Shown one piece after another: positions 35,484 through 46,595 of a stretch of DNA of 64,000 nt. Origin of the DNA: Candidatus Bariatricus faecipullorum. Lineage in GTDB: Bacteria > Bacillota > Clostridia > Lachnospirales > Lachnospiraceae. The DNA lies in assembly GCA_019118525.1 (NCBI GenBank), contig DWYV01000015.1, positions 18,008 through 82,007 on the forward strand, written 5' to 3'. Position 1 is the stretch's first letter. Each line of letters opens with the position of its first letter. The notes under the pieces are model-generated. The model was not told the DNA's origin and ran no database searches. It saw only the letters and a program-made list of their open reading frames with translations. The position numbers were made by a program, and so were the translations under genes.

Positions 35484-35570
35484 AACCCGTCCTCCTTTCT
35501 TTTTTCCTGGTAAAGGCTCCCAGTCCCGGAAAATTCTTCCGCCAGGTTTTTTTCAGACTTTTCTGAAATC

Positions 35571-35599
35571 AGTATAACATTCCTCAGAAAAGAATGCAA
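35571..35599 (-). promoter_or_regulatory. Promoter of the phosphoribosyltransferase-like gene
   Basis: Minus strand TTGCAT, 17-base spacer, TATACT with extended TG. The -35 touches repeat copy A at 35600. Just downstream is the dyad TTTCAGA-N4-TCTGAAA (35551-35568), a possible operator or hairpin. Confidence 0.7.
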
Positions 35600-36706
<1,107 letters not shown>

Positions 36707-36775
36707 CTATTAGAGTTAAAGGTAAAAACCTCTAGCTTCCCGCATTTTCCGGGCCCTCTGCGGACAAAAGACCCT

Positions 36776-37276
36776 CTAGTCGATGTAGGTGACGTCCTTG
36801 ATTCCACGGCGCAGCCCGGTAAGGCCGGTTCTGGCAAGCTCCAGAATCTCATAGCCGTCCAGAAGCTCCAGAAAGGCTTCCAGCTTGGACTGGGTACCGG
36901 TAAGTTCCACCATCAGACATTCTTTCTCCACGTCAACGACTTTGGCGCGGAAAATATCCGCCACAGAGATAATCTCTGCCCTCTGGGATGCATTTGCCTT
37001 AATCTTCACCATAATCAGCTCCCGGCAGACCGAATCCTCTGGTCTGAGCAGCTTAATCTCAATCACATCTTCCAGCTTCCGGACCTGCTTCTCTATCTGG
37101 GAGAGAATCAGCTCGTCCCCGCTAGCCACAATGGTAATTCTTGTAAAACGGGGATCCGCGGTGGTTCCGGCCGTAATACTTTCAATATTATATCCCCGGC
37201 GGCTGAAAAGACCGGACAGTCTGCTCAGAAGGCCGGGATTGTTGTAAACCAGTAAGGAATACGTCTGTTTCCTCAT
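36776..37276 (-). CDS. ilvN: Acetolactate synthase small (regulatory) subunit
   Basis: 166 residues. N-terminal ACT domain (YSLLVYNNPGLLSRLSGLFS, GYNIESITAG) and the C-terminal ACT-like domain. Confers branched-chain amino-acid feedback on acetolactate synthase. Short leader after a strong promoter, with no room for a T-box or a leader peptide, so control of this unit must be at the promoter or elsewhere. Confidence 0.95.
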   Translation of the reverse strand: MRKQTYSLLVYNNPGLLSRLSGLFSRRGYNIESITAGTTADPRFTRITIVASGDELILSQIEKQVRKLEDVIEIKLLRPEDSVCRELIMVKIKANASQRAEIISVADIFRAKVVDVEKECLMVELTGTQSKLEAFLELLDGYEILELARTGLTGLRRGIKDVTYID

Positions 37277-37321
37277 ATTTCATCTTCTCCTTTTTTAAAA
37301 ACAGAGTGCGTTCTGTTTTTA

Positions 37322-37350
37322 ATTCTATCAAGCCCCCTCTCCTTTGTCAA
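37322..37350 (-). promoter_or_regulatory. Sigma-A promoter of ilvN-ilvC
   Basis: Minus strand TTGACA, 17-base spacer, TAGAAT, giving a leader of about 38 bases. Close to consensus. Confidence 0.8.
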
Positions 37351-37491
37351 GAGCTTTCCACGTTTTTTATGGAAAAGGGAAATTATATATACTTTTTCTT
37401 TAAATTGTGTTAAAATAATAACAATTCGGGCCGGAGGATATTCTCCGGCTGTCACAAACTTCAGATTTGACAGAAAGGAAGGTTCGGTAAA

Positions 37492-38670
37492 ATGGGAAGA
37501 AAAGTTGTACTGGCCGGCGGCTGCAGAACCGCCATCGGAACTATGGGAGGCGCGCTGAGCACGGTACCCGCAAGTGAACTGGGCACAGTTGTTATCCGGG
37601 AGGCCCTGAAACGGGCAGGCGTGGCGCCGGATATGGTGGATGAAGTGTACATGGGATGCGTACTCCAGGCCGGTCAGGGACAGAATGTGGCACGGCAGGC
37701 AGCAGTAAACGCCGGGATTCCGGTAGAAGTGCCGGCCACCACGGTAAACGTGCTCTGCGGCTCCGGTCTGCACTGCGTCAATCTGGCAGCCAAACTGATT
37801 GCCGCCGGCGAGGCAGACATCATCGTGGCCGGGGGAACCGAAAACATGTCCAAAGCCCCCTACCTGGTTCAGCAGGGCCGCTACGGCTACCGGATGGGTA
37901 ATGCCGTTATGGAGGATGCGCTTTTAAAAGACGCCCTTACCGATGCGTTTGAAGGATATCACATGGGAATTACCGCGGAAAACATCTGCGAAGACTGGGG
38001 ACTGACCAGGGAACAGCTGGATGAATTCGCCGCAAACAGCCAGCAGAAATGCGAGAAGGCCCAGGCCGAGGGACGTTTCAAAGACGAAATCGTTCCGGTA
38101 GAAGTAAAGACAAGGAAAGGCTCTGTCATCGTGGACACCGACGAAGGTCCCAGAAAAGGCGTGACGGTGGAAAGTATCTCCCGTCTTCGTCCCGCTTTCA
38201 AAAAAGACGGTATGGTAACGGCCGGAAATGCTTCCGGTATCAATGACGGCGCCGCGGCCATCGTCGTGATGAGCGAGGAAAAAGCGAAAGAACTGGGCGT
38301 AACCCCCATGGCAGAGTGGATTGCCGGAGAACTGGCAGGCGTAGAGCCACGCATTATGGGTATCGGTCCGGTGGCAGCCACAAGAAAAGTCATGGCAAAA
38401 ACCGGCATGACCATCGATGATTTTGATTTAATCGAGGCAAACGAGGCATTTGCCGCCCAGTCTGTTGCAGTGGGACATGATTTGGGATTTGACCCGGCAA
38501 AACTGAACGTAAACGGCGGCGCCATCGCCCTGGGACATCCGGTCGGATGCTCCGGCTGCCGGATTCTCGTCACCCTGCTCTATGAAATGCAGAAACGGGA
38601 CGCCAAAACCGGTCTTGCCACCCTCTGCGTAGGCGGCGGCATGGGCTGTGCAGCTGTAGTAAAACGCTAA
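37492..38670 (+). CDS. thl: Acetyl-CoA acetyltransferase (thiolase)
   Basis: 392 residues, homotetrameric biosynthetic thiolase family. Active-site Cys89 in [12 protein letters not shown], the GHP motif as [10 protein letters not shown] and the second Cys in CVGGGMGCA. Joins two acetyl-CoA to acetoacetyl-CoA, the first step toward butyryl-CoA in butyrate producers. Cysteines replace the usual Ala in the GASGAR motif and Thr after GGGMG. AAGGAAGG precedes the start. The other butyrate genes are not adjacent. The leader has a TG-extended TAAAAT at 37408-37416 and a short hairpin at 37430-37448. Confidence 0.96.
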   Translation: MGRKVVLAGGCRTAIGTMGGALSTVPASELGTVVIREALKRAGVAPDMVDEVYMGCVLQAGQGQNVARQAAVNAGIPVEVPATTVNVLCGSGLHCVNLAAKLIAAGEADIIVAGGTENMSKAPYLVQQGRYGYRMGNAVMEDALLKDALTDAFEGYHMGITAENICEDWGLTREQLDEFAANSQQKCEKAQAEGRFKDEIVPVEVKTRKGSVIVDTDEGPRKGVTVESISRLRPAFKKDGMVTAGNASGINDGAAAIVVMSEEKAKELGVTPMAEWIAGELAGVEPRIMGIGPVAATRKVMAKTGMTIDDFDLIEANEAFAAQSVAVGHDLGFDPAKLNVNGGAIALGHPVGCSGCRILVTLLYEMQKRDAKTGLATLCVGGGMGCAAVVKR

Positions 38671-38711
38671 CCGTCATGGAAGTCCACGGACGGACTTATC
38701 ATACACAGTTT

Positions 38712-38750
38712 CAGCCGGACCCGGAATATTCCGGACGTCCGGCTGATTTT
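38712..38750 (+). terminator. Intrinsic terminator after the thiolase gene
   Basis: Outer 9-bp stem CAGCCGGAC/GTCCGGCTG, inner perfect palindrome CCGGAATATTCCGG (38721-38734), then ATTTTCTTT. Lies 41 bases after the stop and 31 bases before the convergent gene. Confidence 0.8.
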
Positions 38751-38781
38751 CTTTGAACAGTAAGTTCTGTCTGATTCTTTT

Positions 38782-39936
38782 TTACAGCATCTCGATAAAC
38801 GCGGCAATCCGGGTCTCAATCTGCCCGCTGTCCGCTGTGGAATAGTCTGTCTCCAGCTTCATGTATGGCACGCCCAGCTCCTCTGTCATGGCCGCCATCT
38901 TCGCCGCCTCCACGTTAAAGGTGTGGCAGGCCTGCAGCACCATCTCAATGACACCATCCACTTTGTATTTTTCAATCATTTCCTTTGTATTTTCCATTCT
39001 TCCGTCGTTGCTGGTCATTACGGAACAGTGGATGGAAAGGTACCGGTCAGAGATGGCCCGCAGGATATCCTCCGCGTTTTCATCCACCATCAGCCGGTTG
39101 GTACGTTCCCCGCTGCAGTCATCCAGACAGACAATGACGCCGCCGTTATTTTCAATTACCATTCCCACCTTCTGGATAACACCGGCGGAAGGACATCCGG
39201 TCAGGAGAATCCGTTTCGCTTTCGTGCTGACCGGACGCTCTCCTTCCTCGTATTTTCTCTTCGCCTCTGCCACCAGGTTTTCAATATTTGCAATCTGCCG
39301 GTTCACATCGAAGGTGAAGGTTCCCTGCTGAAGGGCCAGCATCATTTCTGTTCCCTTCATGGCCGGCGGAAATTTCTCCTGAAGCTGATACATGTCGCAG
39401 AGGGCCTGGCGGAGACGGTTCCTTGTCTTTGCAGCCTCCCGCAGCTTTTCTTCGGTAATTTTCACATCAAATTTTTCTTCCAGCTTTTTCACCAGAAGCT
39501 TCACTTCCTCGTACCAGATATCGCCTGCATAATCTCTCTCCTGGCTCTGGGGAAGATGCATCACATAGGTTTCCTTCAGCTCATTGAGCAGTTCGTACAT
39601 CTTTTTCTTTCCATCGCAGGTGGTTTCTCCGATGATAATATCTGAAAAATAGGTATAGGGACATTTTTCCGTATATGCAAAACCGTAGGTGCCTTTAATC
39701 AGCGGGCACAGATTCTTGGGAAGCACTTTCTCCGCATCCGGAATGGTTTCATTGCTTGTCCCGCACAGTCCGATGGCAGACACTCCCGCCGCGTCCAGAA
39801 GCTCCTGGGGTGTGTAGGAACAGAGGCATCCTGCCAGCTTTCCGCCTTTCTCTTTAAATTCTTTTGCCGCCAGAAATCCTTTCTTTCTGGCATCCACAAA
39901 TTCATCAAATGATTTGGGTAATGTTGTTTCCATCAT
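38782..39936 (-). CDS. 2-hydroxyacyl-CoA dehydratase-type reductase, probable double-cubane protein
   Basis: 384 residues, HgdB/BcrB-like fold. Conserved cysteines at 37, 39, 58, 77, 92 and 107 (including [18 protein letters not shown] and GETTCDGKK) and a later TGCPSAG. Related enzymes need two such subunits to form a dehydratase; here there is one, followed directly by the ATPase activator. That layout fits the double-cubane-cluster reductase family, which uses ATP to drive low-potential reductions. The physiological substrate is unknown. A strictly anaerobic enzyme. Confidence 0.82.
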   Translation of the reverse strand: MMETTLPKSFDEFVDARKKGFLAAKEFKEKGGKLAGCLCSYTPQELLDAAGVSAIGLCGTSNETIPDAEKVLPKNLCPLIKGTYGFAYTEKCPYTYFSDIIIGETTCDGKKKMYELLNELKETYVMHLPQSQERDYAGDIWYEEVKLLVKKLEEKFDVKITEEKLREAAKTRNRLRQALCDMYQLQEKFPPAMKGTEMMLALQQGTFTFDVNRQIANIENLVAEAKRKYEEGERPVSTKAKRILLTGCPSAGVIQKVGMVIENNGGVIVCLDDCSGERTNRLMVDENAEDILRAISDRYLSIHCSVMTSNDGRMENTKEMIEKYKVDGVIEMVLQACHTFNVEAAKMAAMTEELGVPYMKLETDYSTADSGQIETRIAAFIEML

Positions 39937-39963
39937 CGTATCTCTCCTTTTTCTCTGCGTGGT

Positions 39964-40719
39964 TTACTGCTCTTCTTCTGCCAGGATGGCTGCGCCTACC
40001 GCCCCGGCATACCGGGCCATGGGCATGGTCTTTACCGGCGCGCCAAGCGCCAGCTCCAGCCGCTCCCGGATATAGGCGTCCTCGCACAGACCTCCTGTCA
40101 GAAAATACTGGCTGGCCGGAACCTGGGCAATCAGCTGCACCACTTTGGTAATCACGGATTCCGTCACTCCGTAGGCGATATCTTCCCGGGGCGTTCCTTT
40201 TCCAATCAGGCTGATAACCTCGGACTCCGCAAATACCGTGCACATGGAACTGATGGTTACCGGATTTCCCTGCCGCGCCAGCGCGGAAAGCTCGTCCTGG
40301 GTCACGCCCAGACGGCTCGTCATCACCTCCAGGAACTTTCCCGTTCCCGCAGAGCACTTGTCATTCATCATGAACTTCATGACCCGTCCCCGTTTCAGCT
40401 GGATTCCCTTGGTATCCTGGCCCCCGATATCGATGACCGTCCCGTCTTCCCGGAACAGCCACCAGGCGCCTTTTCCATGGCAGGTAATCTCTGTCACCGT
40501 ATCGTCCGCATAAGGTACGGATACCCTTCCGTATCCGGTCGCCACATATCTGGCGTTCTCCCGGCTGATTCCTTCCCCCTCAAGCTGCCGGTATATCTCT
40601 TCCGCAGTCTGAATACTGCTGAATCCGGTGGGCCGAAAAAGTGTTTTAACAATCTCGCCCTCCTTCATCACTGCTGCCTTTGCGGCGCTGGAACCAATAT
40701 CTATTCCTACCTGGTACAT
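39964..40719 (-). CDS. Acyl-CoA dehydratase activase-type ATPase (HgdC family)
   Basis: 251 residues, ASKHA ATPase of the BadF/BadG/HgdC family: GIDIGSSAAKAAVM (5-18), DIGGQDTKGI (97-106). Cys122 (NDKCSAGTGKFLE) and Cys160 (SSMCTVFAE) are the two ligands by which the homodimer holds one 4Fe-4S cluster. Hydrolyses ATP to push an electron into the partner reductase encoded 27 bases downstream. Its own promoter lies upstream. Confidence 0.93.
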   Translation of the reverse strand: MYQVGIDIGSSAAKAAVMKEGEIVKTLFRPTGFSSIQTAEEIYRQLEGEGISRENARYVATGYGRVSVPYADDTVTEITCHGKGAWWLFREDGTVIDIGGQDTKGIQLKRGRVMKFMMNDKCSAGTGKFLEVMTSRLGVTQDELSALARQGNPVTISSMCTVFAESEVISLIGKGTPREDIAYGVTESVITKVVQLIAQVPASQYFLTGGLCEDAYIRERLELALGAPVKTMPMARYAGAVGAAILAEEEQ

Positions 40720-40767
40720 CTGCTTTCTTTTCCTTTCCCCGTTTCCGGTATTTCCTCGTCACTATTC

Positions 40768-40796
40768 AGTGTAGGCCTTTGCCGGGACCCCGTCAA
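40768..40796 (-). promoter_or_regulatory. Promoter of the activase/reductase pair
   Basis: Minus strand TTGACG, 17-base spacer, TACACT, about 50 bases before the activase start. Confidence 0.7.
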
Positions 40797-40853
40797 ATAG
40801 ATAAGAATGATGAAAACGCGTATTTATTTTTATTTTCTATAAAACAACTAAAT

Positions 40854-40911
40854 GGGGACGGGTACAGACCAGCCTGTACCCGTCCCCGACTACAATTTTA
40901 AAACAATTCAG
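40854..40911 (+). repeat. 58-bp palindromic repeat, copy B
   Basis: Palindrome 40854-40887 (arms GGGGACGGGTACAG and CTGTACCCGTCCCC) and 24-base tail 40888-40911 (GACTACAATT, five bases, ACAATTCAG). Lies 7 bases after the stop of the minus-strand epimerase gene, in the same orientation as copy A. Confidence 0.9.
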
Positions 40912-40918
40912 TCAGCGG

Positions 40919-41797
40919 TTATGCCACCGTAATCCGGTATGACTTCCGCTCACTGCCGCCCGGCTCCAGCTTCTGGATTCCGTATTTTTCCGGAAGCTCC
41001 CCGGCAAACCCCACGTTGTCCGTGCGGCCTGCCCAGGGCTCCAGGCAGATATAAGGTCCTTCCGGTTTAGACCAGATACCGAAGGAAGGAAAACCCTCCG
41101 CCTCCATGGACACCTGGGGCGTCCCGTCAGAGCGCAGGATTTCCACCTTCTGAATCTGATTGCCGTCAAAAATCAGCGCATCCCTGTCAAACATGTCCTC
41201 CGGCACCGGACAGCATCCGTTCTCCAGTTCCAGAGTATATTTCCGGTCCGGTTTTGCGCAGCCGCTTTCCGGGTCAATGAGAATATAACTGAGACGTTCC
41301 TTTCCGGGAAAACGCAGCCGGTATTCGGACCGTTTTGTCCCTTCCGCCACGGCAAAACCGGGGTGTCCGCCCACCGAATAATAAAGCAGGTCCTCTCCCG
41401 GATTTTCCACACGGTATTCCACGGTCAGGGTCCTTCCCTCAAGCCGGTGAATCACTTCCAGCCGGAAGGCAAAGGGATAAACGGCTCTGGTTTCCTCCGT
41501 GTCACAGAGACGGTGAATGACGCAGTCCTTTTCTTCCTTCACGCAGTCGAACCTGCTGTCCCTGGCAAAACCGTGCTGGCTTCTCAGCTCATATTCTTTT
41601 CCCTGATGGCGGTATACGCCCCTGTACACCTTTCCTACAAACGGAAACAGTACCGGCGCATGGCGGTTCCACACGTCGGGGCTGGCGTCCCAGATATATT
41701 CCTGTCCGGAAGTCCGGTCCTGAAGACTCACCAGTTCCGCCCCCTGGTCTCTAATCACCGCTTTCAGCAGCCCGTTTTCCAGAACTCTCTCTGCCAT
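40919..41797 (-). CDS. Aldose 1-epimerase family (LacX-like) protein
   Basis: 292 residues. Galactose-mutarotase fold: ENGLLKAVIRDQGAELVSLQ at the start, NRHAPVLFPFVG, VGGHPGFAV and CLEPWAG near the end. Closest in pattern to the LacX-type aldose epimerase group. Probably acts on a free or phosphorylated sugar; the substrate is unclear. ATG 41797 follows AAGAGGAAAG; the upstream continuation runs into glyA. Follows glyA by 25 bases. Confidence 0.88.
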   Translation of the reverse strand: MAERVLENGLLKAVIRDQGAELVSLQDRTSGQEYIWDASPDVWNRHAPVLFPFVGKVYRGVYRHQGKEYELRSQHGFARDSRFDCVKEEKDCVIHRLCDTEETRAVYPFAFRLEVIHRLEGRTLTVEYRVENPGEDLLYYSVGGHPGFAVAEGTKRSEYRLRFPGKERLSYILIDPESGCAKPDRKYTLELENGCCPVPEDMFDRDALIFDGNQIQKVEILRSDGTPQVSMEAEGFPSFGIWSKPEGPYICLEPWAGRTDNVGFAGELPEKYGIQKLEPGGSERKSYRITVA

Positions 41798-41822
41798 CGC
41801 TCTTTCCTCTTCTTTCCTTCCA

Positions 41823-43058
41823 CTATACAAGCGGATATTTTTCCGTAATCTCTGCCACCATGCCTCTGGCTTTTTCCACGTTCTCCTCGCTTGCGATAAC
41901 CATGGCAATGATTTCCGCCAGACAGTCCATCTCTTCTTCCTTCAGGCCCCGGCTGGTAACTGCCGGTGTGCCCAGGCGGACACCGCTGGTCACAAAGGGT
42001 GACCGGGGATCGTTGGGAATCGTATTTTTATTGCAGGTAACATGTGCGTCGTCCAGTCTCTTTTCCAGTTCTTTTCCGCTGATTCCCGCCTCTCTTAAGT
42101 CTACCAGCATGAGATGGTTGTCCGTACCGCCGGATACAATCTTCACGCCCCGCTTCTGCAGTCCTTCGCACAAAGCCTTCGCGTTTTTCAGAATCTGCTC
42201 CTGATAGGTCTTAAATTCGGGCTGGAGAGCCTCCTTGAAGCAGACCGCCTTGGCCGCGATAACGTGCATCAGGGGACCTCCCTGGGTTCCCGGGAACACG
42301 GCTTTGTTAAAGTTAAACTTCTTATTGTTCTCCTCGCTGGAGAGAATCATGCCGCCTCTGGGGCCGCGGAGCGTTTTGTGAGTGGTCGTGGTTGTCACAT
42401 GCGCGTAGGGAATGGGACTTGGATGCAGTCCTGCCGCCACCAGGCCCGCAATGTGGGCCATGTCTACCATCAGGTACGCGCCCACCTCGTCGGCAATCTC
42501 CCGGAAGCGCCGGAAATCAATCGTTCTGGCATAGGCGCTGGCGCCTGCGATAATCAGCTTCGGACGGTGTTCCTTCGCCACTTCCAGCACTTTGTCGTAA
42601 TCGATAAATCCGTCTTCATTCACGCCGTAAGCTGCAAAATTAAAATATTTTCCGGAAATGTTGACCGGAGAGCCGTGGGTCAGGTGTCCGCCATGGTCCA
42701 GGTTCATGCCAAGCACTTTGTCTCCGGGTTCCAGCATGGCAAACATAACTGCCATATTGGCCTGGGCACCGGAATGGGGCTGTACATTGGCATATTCACA
42801 GCCGAACAGTTCTTTTGCCCGGTCTCTGGCCAGGTTCTCTGCCACGTCCACAACCTGGCATCCGCCATAGTAGCGTTTTCCCGGATACCCTTCGGCATAT
42901 TTGTTGGTCAAAGGACTTCCCATGGCCGCCATCACGGCTTTGCTTACCCAGTTTTCCGAGGCAATCAGCTCAATGTGGGAATTCTGCCTGTCCATCTCCT
43001 GACGGATTACGTCTGCTATCTCCGGATCTTCTCTCAGGATTTCTTCGAAATCATACAT
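41823..43058 (-). CDS. glyA: Serine hydroxymethyltransferase
   Basis: 411 residues, exact family length. PLP motif [14 protein letters not shown] with the Schiff-base Lys at about residue 226; SGAQANMAV and ENWVS(K) present. Converts serine and tetrahydrofolate to glycine and methylene-THF. An in-frame extension reaches 43130, but GGAGGAAGAGGAA directly precedes ATG 43058, homologues begin at FEEI, and the upstream residues are Glu-rich and non-conserved. Confidence 0.96.
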   Translation of the reverse strand: MYDFEEILREDPEIADVIRQEMDRQNSHIELIASENWVSKAVMAAMGSPLTNKYAEGYPGKRYYGGCQVVDVAENLARDRAKELFGCEYANVQPHSGAQANMAVMFAMLEPGDKVLGMNLDHGGHLTHGSPVNISGKYFNFAAYGVNEDGFIDYDKVLEVAKEHRPKLIIAGASAYARTIDFRRFREIADEVGAYLMVDMAHIAGLVAAGLHPSPIPYAHVTTTTTHKTLRGPRGGMILSSEENNKKFNFNKAVFPGTQGGPLMHVIAAKAVCFKEALQPEFKTYQEQILKNAKALCEGLQKRGVKIVSGGTDNHLMLVDLREAGISGKELEKRLDDAHVTCNKNTIPNDPRSPFVTSGVRLGTPAVTSRGLKEEEMDCLAEIIAMVIASEENVEKARGMVAEITEKYPLV

Positions 43059-43162
43059 TTCCTCTTCCTCCATTTCGTAAGATGATGTTGCCTTTTCTGC
43101 CATTGTAGCATATTCGGCTCCTCTCTCCAAGCCCCTTCCGGACAGACTTCCATTGATTTCTT

Positions 43163-44284
43163 TTATACCTCAATCAGCTCATATTCCTGGGTTCCCAGTC
43201 CGATTTTCTCCGCATGGTCCAGGCAGGATTTCCACTCGCTCTCCGGCGTGGTATTTTCAAAATGGTCATGGTGGTCGCAGAATCCTTCCTCGTGCATCCG
43301 CTCGTCCAGCAGACTTCCCGGAACCGGCCGTCTCGCATTGCAGGCATCGGCGCAGGCTCTGTCCAGCGCCACCGGGTCGAAGCTGGCAAACATGCCTACA
43401 TCCGGAAGAATCGGCAGGTCGTTCTCCCCGTGGCAGTCACAGTAGGGCGACACATCAATAACCAGGCTGATGTGAAAATGCGGTCTTCCATCCAGCACTG
43501 CCTTGGCATACTCCGCCATCTTCCTGTTCAGGTCCTTTACCGCAGAGCTGTTCTCATTATAAATCGCGTCAAAATTGCAGGCTCCCAGACAGCGTCCGCA
43601 CCCCACGCATTTTTCGTGGCCAATGGACGCTTTCTTATCGGGGAATGAAATCGCGCCGTGAGCACAGTTCTTTGAACAGACACGGCATCCCACACACTTT
43701 TCCCGGTCCACCGCCGGTTTCCCGCTGTTATGCTGTTCCATTTTTCCGGCACGGCTGCCGCAGCCCATGCCGATGTTTTTCAGGGCGCCGCCAAATCCGG
43801 TAGCCTCATGCCCCTTGAAATGATTCAGGCTGATGAAGACGTCCGCATCCATCACCGCCCGGCCAATCTTCGCCTCTTTTACAAATTCTCCGCCTTTCAC
43901 CGGAACAGCCACATCGTCGGTACCCTTCAGCCCGTCCGCAATCAGGATGTGGCAGCCCGTGGACAGCATGTTAAACCCGTTTTCATAAGCAGCACTCAAA
44001 TGTTCCAGGGCGTCTTTTCTCCGTCCCACATACAGGGTATTGCAGTCCGTCAGGAAAGGGCGGCCGCCCAGTTCCTTTATCACGTCCGCCACGGCTTTTG
44101 CGTAATTCGGGCGCAGGAAAGAAAGATTTCCCGGCTCACCGAAATGAATCTTAATGGCCGTCATCTTCTTTTCAAAATCAATCTCGCCGATTCCGGCTTT
44201 CCGTATCAGTTTCTGAAGCTTTTCCGGACGGCTGGTTCCCGGCCGTACACGAAGGTCTGTAAAATATACTTTTGCTTTTTCCAC
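43163..44284 (-). CDS. DUF362 protein with two 4Fe-4S motifs
   Basis: 373 residues, GTG start at 44284 with GAGAGGAG upstream. N-terminal DUF362 domain ([34 protein letters not shown]) and a dicluster ferredoxin part, [16 protein letters not shown] and [16 protein letters not shown]. The last third ([28 protein letters not shown]) completes the fold. Function unknown; likely an electron-transfer or maturation role. It is downstream of the MFS gene by 32 bases. Commonly annotated only as a 4Fe-4S protein. Confidence 0.88.
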   Translation of the reverse strand: MEKAKVYFTDLRVRPGTSRPEKLQKLIRKAGIGEIDFEKKMTAIKIHFGEPGNLSFLRPNYAKAVADVIKELGGRPFLTDCNTLYVGRRKDALEHLSAAYENGFNMLSTGCHILIADGLKGTDDVAVPVKGGEFVKEAKIGRAVMDADVFISLNHFKGHEATGFGGALKNIGMGCGSRAGKMEQHNSGKPAVDREKCVGCRVCSKNCAHGAISFPDKKASIGHEKCVGCGRCLGACNFDAIYNENSSAVKDLNRKMAEYAKAVLDGRPHFHISLVIDVSPYCDCHGENDLPILPDVGMFASFDPVALDRACADACNARRPVPGSLLDERMHEEGFCDHHDHFENTTPESEWKSCLDHAEKIGLGTQEYELIEV

Positions 44285-44316
44285 TGTTTTCTCCTCTCTT
44301 TTCTTTTTCTTTCTTT

Positions 44317-45549
44317 TTATTCTGTCCGCTCGGTTTTCAGGAAGAACAGAAATCCGAGCAGAAACATCACGGCCAGGGAGCCTACGCCCAGGTTGGTGTT
44401 TCCGGTTACCTGGCTGATAAAAGACACCAGAATGGTTCCCAGAAAAGCGGCTCCCTTTCCGCAGATATCGTAGATTCCAAAATATTCCCCGGAGCGTTCT
44501 GCCGGAATTATCCGGGCAAAGTAGGACCGGGACATGGACTGAATCGCGCCCTGGAACAGTCCCACGCAGACAGCCAGCACCCAGAACTGCCACTGCGTCC
44601 GCAGGAAAATCGCGTACACTGCAATCAGAAAATAGGCGCCGATACAGATACGAATCAGCATGGAATTCTTATAGCGGGCGCTGAGTTTTCCAAATATCAG
44701 GGCGGCCGGAAACGCTACAATCTGGGTCAAAAGAAGCGCCAGCAGAAGACCGGTGGTATCCAGCCCCAGGGCGGTTCCGTAAGCCGTGGCCATATCGATA
44801 ATCGTATAGACTCCGTCAATATAGAAGAAAAAGGCCAGCAGGAAGAACAGAACCTTTTTCTGCTCTTTCAGTTCGCCGAACACATGCGCCAGCCGCCGGA
44901 AGCCTTCGCTCGCATAATGGCTCTTCTTTTCCACATAGGCTTTCTGGCGGTAACTGCGGACCAGCGGAAGGGAGAATCCCACCCACCAGAGCGCCGTCAG
45001 CAGGAATGCCCCGGCCATGGCCTGGGACATGGTAAGCCCGATGGAATCGTAAAACAGCACCAGCAGAAGGCAGAGCACAAACGGAATACAGCTTCCGATG
45101 TAGCCCCAGCCATAACCCCGGGCCGACACCTCATCCATTCTGTCCGGTTCCGTCACATCCACCAGCATAGAGTCATAAAACACCAGGCTCAGGGAATAGG
45201 CCGCCTTGGCCACGACAAAAATACCCAGGAACCATATCCAGGAACTGGTTAAGCCCAGGAACACGCAGCCCAGTGCTCCAGGGAAAAGGGAGCCCAGAAA
45301 CAGCTTTTTCTTCCAGCCCTGAAAATCCGAAGCGGTTCCCAGGGTGGGCCCCAGAACTGCCGTGATAATGGTGGCCGCCGAGGTGGCATATCCCCAGAAA
45401 GCCAGGTAGTCCACCTCGGAAATCCCCGCCTCTCCGGCCAGGTAGTTGAAGTAAATCGGCATGATGGTAGACACCAGCAGGGTGAAAGCGGAATTTCCCA
45501 CGTCATACCATATCCATTTTTTCTCCAGTGACGTTGTCTTAAATTTCAT
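44317..45549 (-). CDS. MFS transporter, UMF1/Atg22-like
   Basis: 410 residues, 12 predicted membrane segments. Starts KKWIWYDVGNSAFTLLVST, the characteristic UMF1-family opening, with QSMSRSYFARIIPAERSGEYFG in the second half. Substrate unknown; the yeast relative Atg22 exports amino acids from the vacuole. Overlaps the end of the phospholipase-like gene by 11 bases. Confidence 0.9.
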   Translation of the reverse strand: MKFKTTSLEKKWIWYDVGNSAFTLLVSTIMPIYFNYLAGEAGISEVDYLAFWGYATSAATIITAVLGPTLGTASDFQGWKKKLFLGSLFPGALGCVFLGLTSSWIWFLGIFVVAKAAYSLSLVFYDSMLVDVTEPDRMDEVSARGYGWGYIGSCIPFVLCLLLVLFYDSIGLTMSQAMAGAFLLTALWWVGFSLPLVRSYRQKAYVEKKSHYASEGFRRLAHVFGELKEQKKVLFFLLAFFFYIDGVYTIIDMATAYGTALGLDTTGLLLALLLTQIVAFPAALIFGKLSARYKNSMLIRICIGAYFLIAVYAIFLRTQWQFWVLAVCVGLFQGAIQSMSRSYFARIIPAERSGEYFGIYDICGKGAAFLGTILVSFISQVTGNTNLGVGSLAVMFLLGFLFFLKTERTE

Positions 45550-46399
45550 AGCAAAGTTCCTCCTCCAGACTCAGAACCGGAATCTGCTCCCAGTTTTCTC
45601 CCGGGCCGAAAGTGTCTTCAAACTCTTCCGCCAGCCCGTTCTTTCCTTCCAGATAACCCAGATAATTTTCCGTGAGCAGGACACCGGTCTTTACGGCCCG
45701 GTTCATCAGCTTCTCCAGCCGTGCGCAGCTGTCCCGGCAGGCAGGGTCCTCCTCCCGGTCCATCAGAAGCCCCCGCAGGCTCCGGTAGCTTCCGGACAGC
45801 CGCATTCCTCCCTGTATCAGGGCACGAAGCCAGGGATTCGGAGTCGTCAGAAGGTCGTTATACCGCACCATGGACTCCAGCGCCTTCTCTACTTCCTCCG
45901 TGGTAATCCCGTCGAAAAATTTCCGGATAACCGCCGAATTTCCCCGGGAAGGATGAAGATGTCCGGTCGTCTTTCTTTTCAGGGGTGTCCGTCCCTCTTC
46001 CACCAGCAGATACCGGTCAAAATCCGTCTCTATCCGGTTGTGGGTAACCCCGTCCACCTTAATCTTGTTCTCAATATAGGGATGACAGCTTCTGTCCAGC
46101 GTAAAATGACAGAGAAAACCCAGAAGATAGGAAAGGGCGTCCCCCTGCTCGTCCCCGGGCAGACTTTTCAGCTTTTCGGCAGCGCTCCGGAAAAACTCTC
46201 CCCCCGGCTGCTCATGCATTCTGTACCCCGTCTGATTCACCCGGTTTTTCCCAAGGGGATGGTAGTAAAACAGAATGTCCGGACCATGGAGTCCGATTTC
46301 AAAGAGCTCCGGACTGTGCAGGGCCTTTTCCTTCAGCTGTGGACTGTATACCTTTTTCATTTTTTCTCCAAACACAAAATGTGCGTAAATTGCCGGCAT
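45539..46399 (-). CDS. Zinc-dependent phospholipase C-like protein
   Basis: 286 residues, PF00882-like. Begins PAIYAHFVFGEKM; later HGPDILFYYHPLG, LGFLCHFTLDRSCHPYIE and TDFDRYLL supply the His and Asp expected for a zinc site. No signal peptide, unlike secreted clostridial PLCs, so it is probably cytoplasmic and may act on other phosphoesters. ATG 46399 with AAGAGGTTG; upstream 8 codons of open frame are ignored. First gene of the PLC-MFS-DUF362 unit. Confidence 0.82.
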   Translation of the reverse strand: MPAIYAHFVFGEKMKKVYSPQLKEKALHSPELFEIGLHGPDILFYYHPLGKNRVNQTGYRMHEQPGGEFFRSAAEKLKSLPGDEQGDALSYLLGFLCHFTLDRSCHPYIENKIKVDGVTHNRIETDFDRYLLVEEGRTPLKRKTTGHLHPSRGNSAVIRKFFDGITTEEVEKALESMVRYNDLLTTPNPWLRALIQGGMRLSGSYRSLRGLLMDREEDPACRDSCARLEKLMNRAVKTGVLLTENYLGYLEGKNGLAEEFEDTFGPGENWEQIPVLSLEEELCYEI

Positions 46400-46595
46400 A
46401 GTCTCAACCTCTTTTCTTTCCAATTTTCTTATCCGCTCCTTATTTTATCATGTTTTATTTCAGGAAACATCAAATAAATGAAAGATTTCTGTAAATCTCG
46501 CTTTTTATGAAAATTCATATTTTCTATTTTCTCTCTCCTTCTTTTCGCATTTTATGATAAAATAAAGACAGTACAAGATTTGTGAGGTAGCGATA

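Noticed and set aside
37273..37773. 166-codon minus-strand frame overlapping the ilvN and thiolase promoters
   Set aside because: Antisense to the thiolase start and covers the ilvN-thiolase promoter region; no recognisable protein pattern.
43059..43130. 24-codon extension of glyA
   Set aside because: Acidic, non-conserved residues; GGAGGAAGAGGAA directly precedes ATG 43058 and gives the exact family length.
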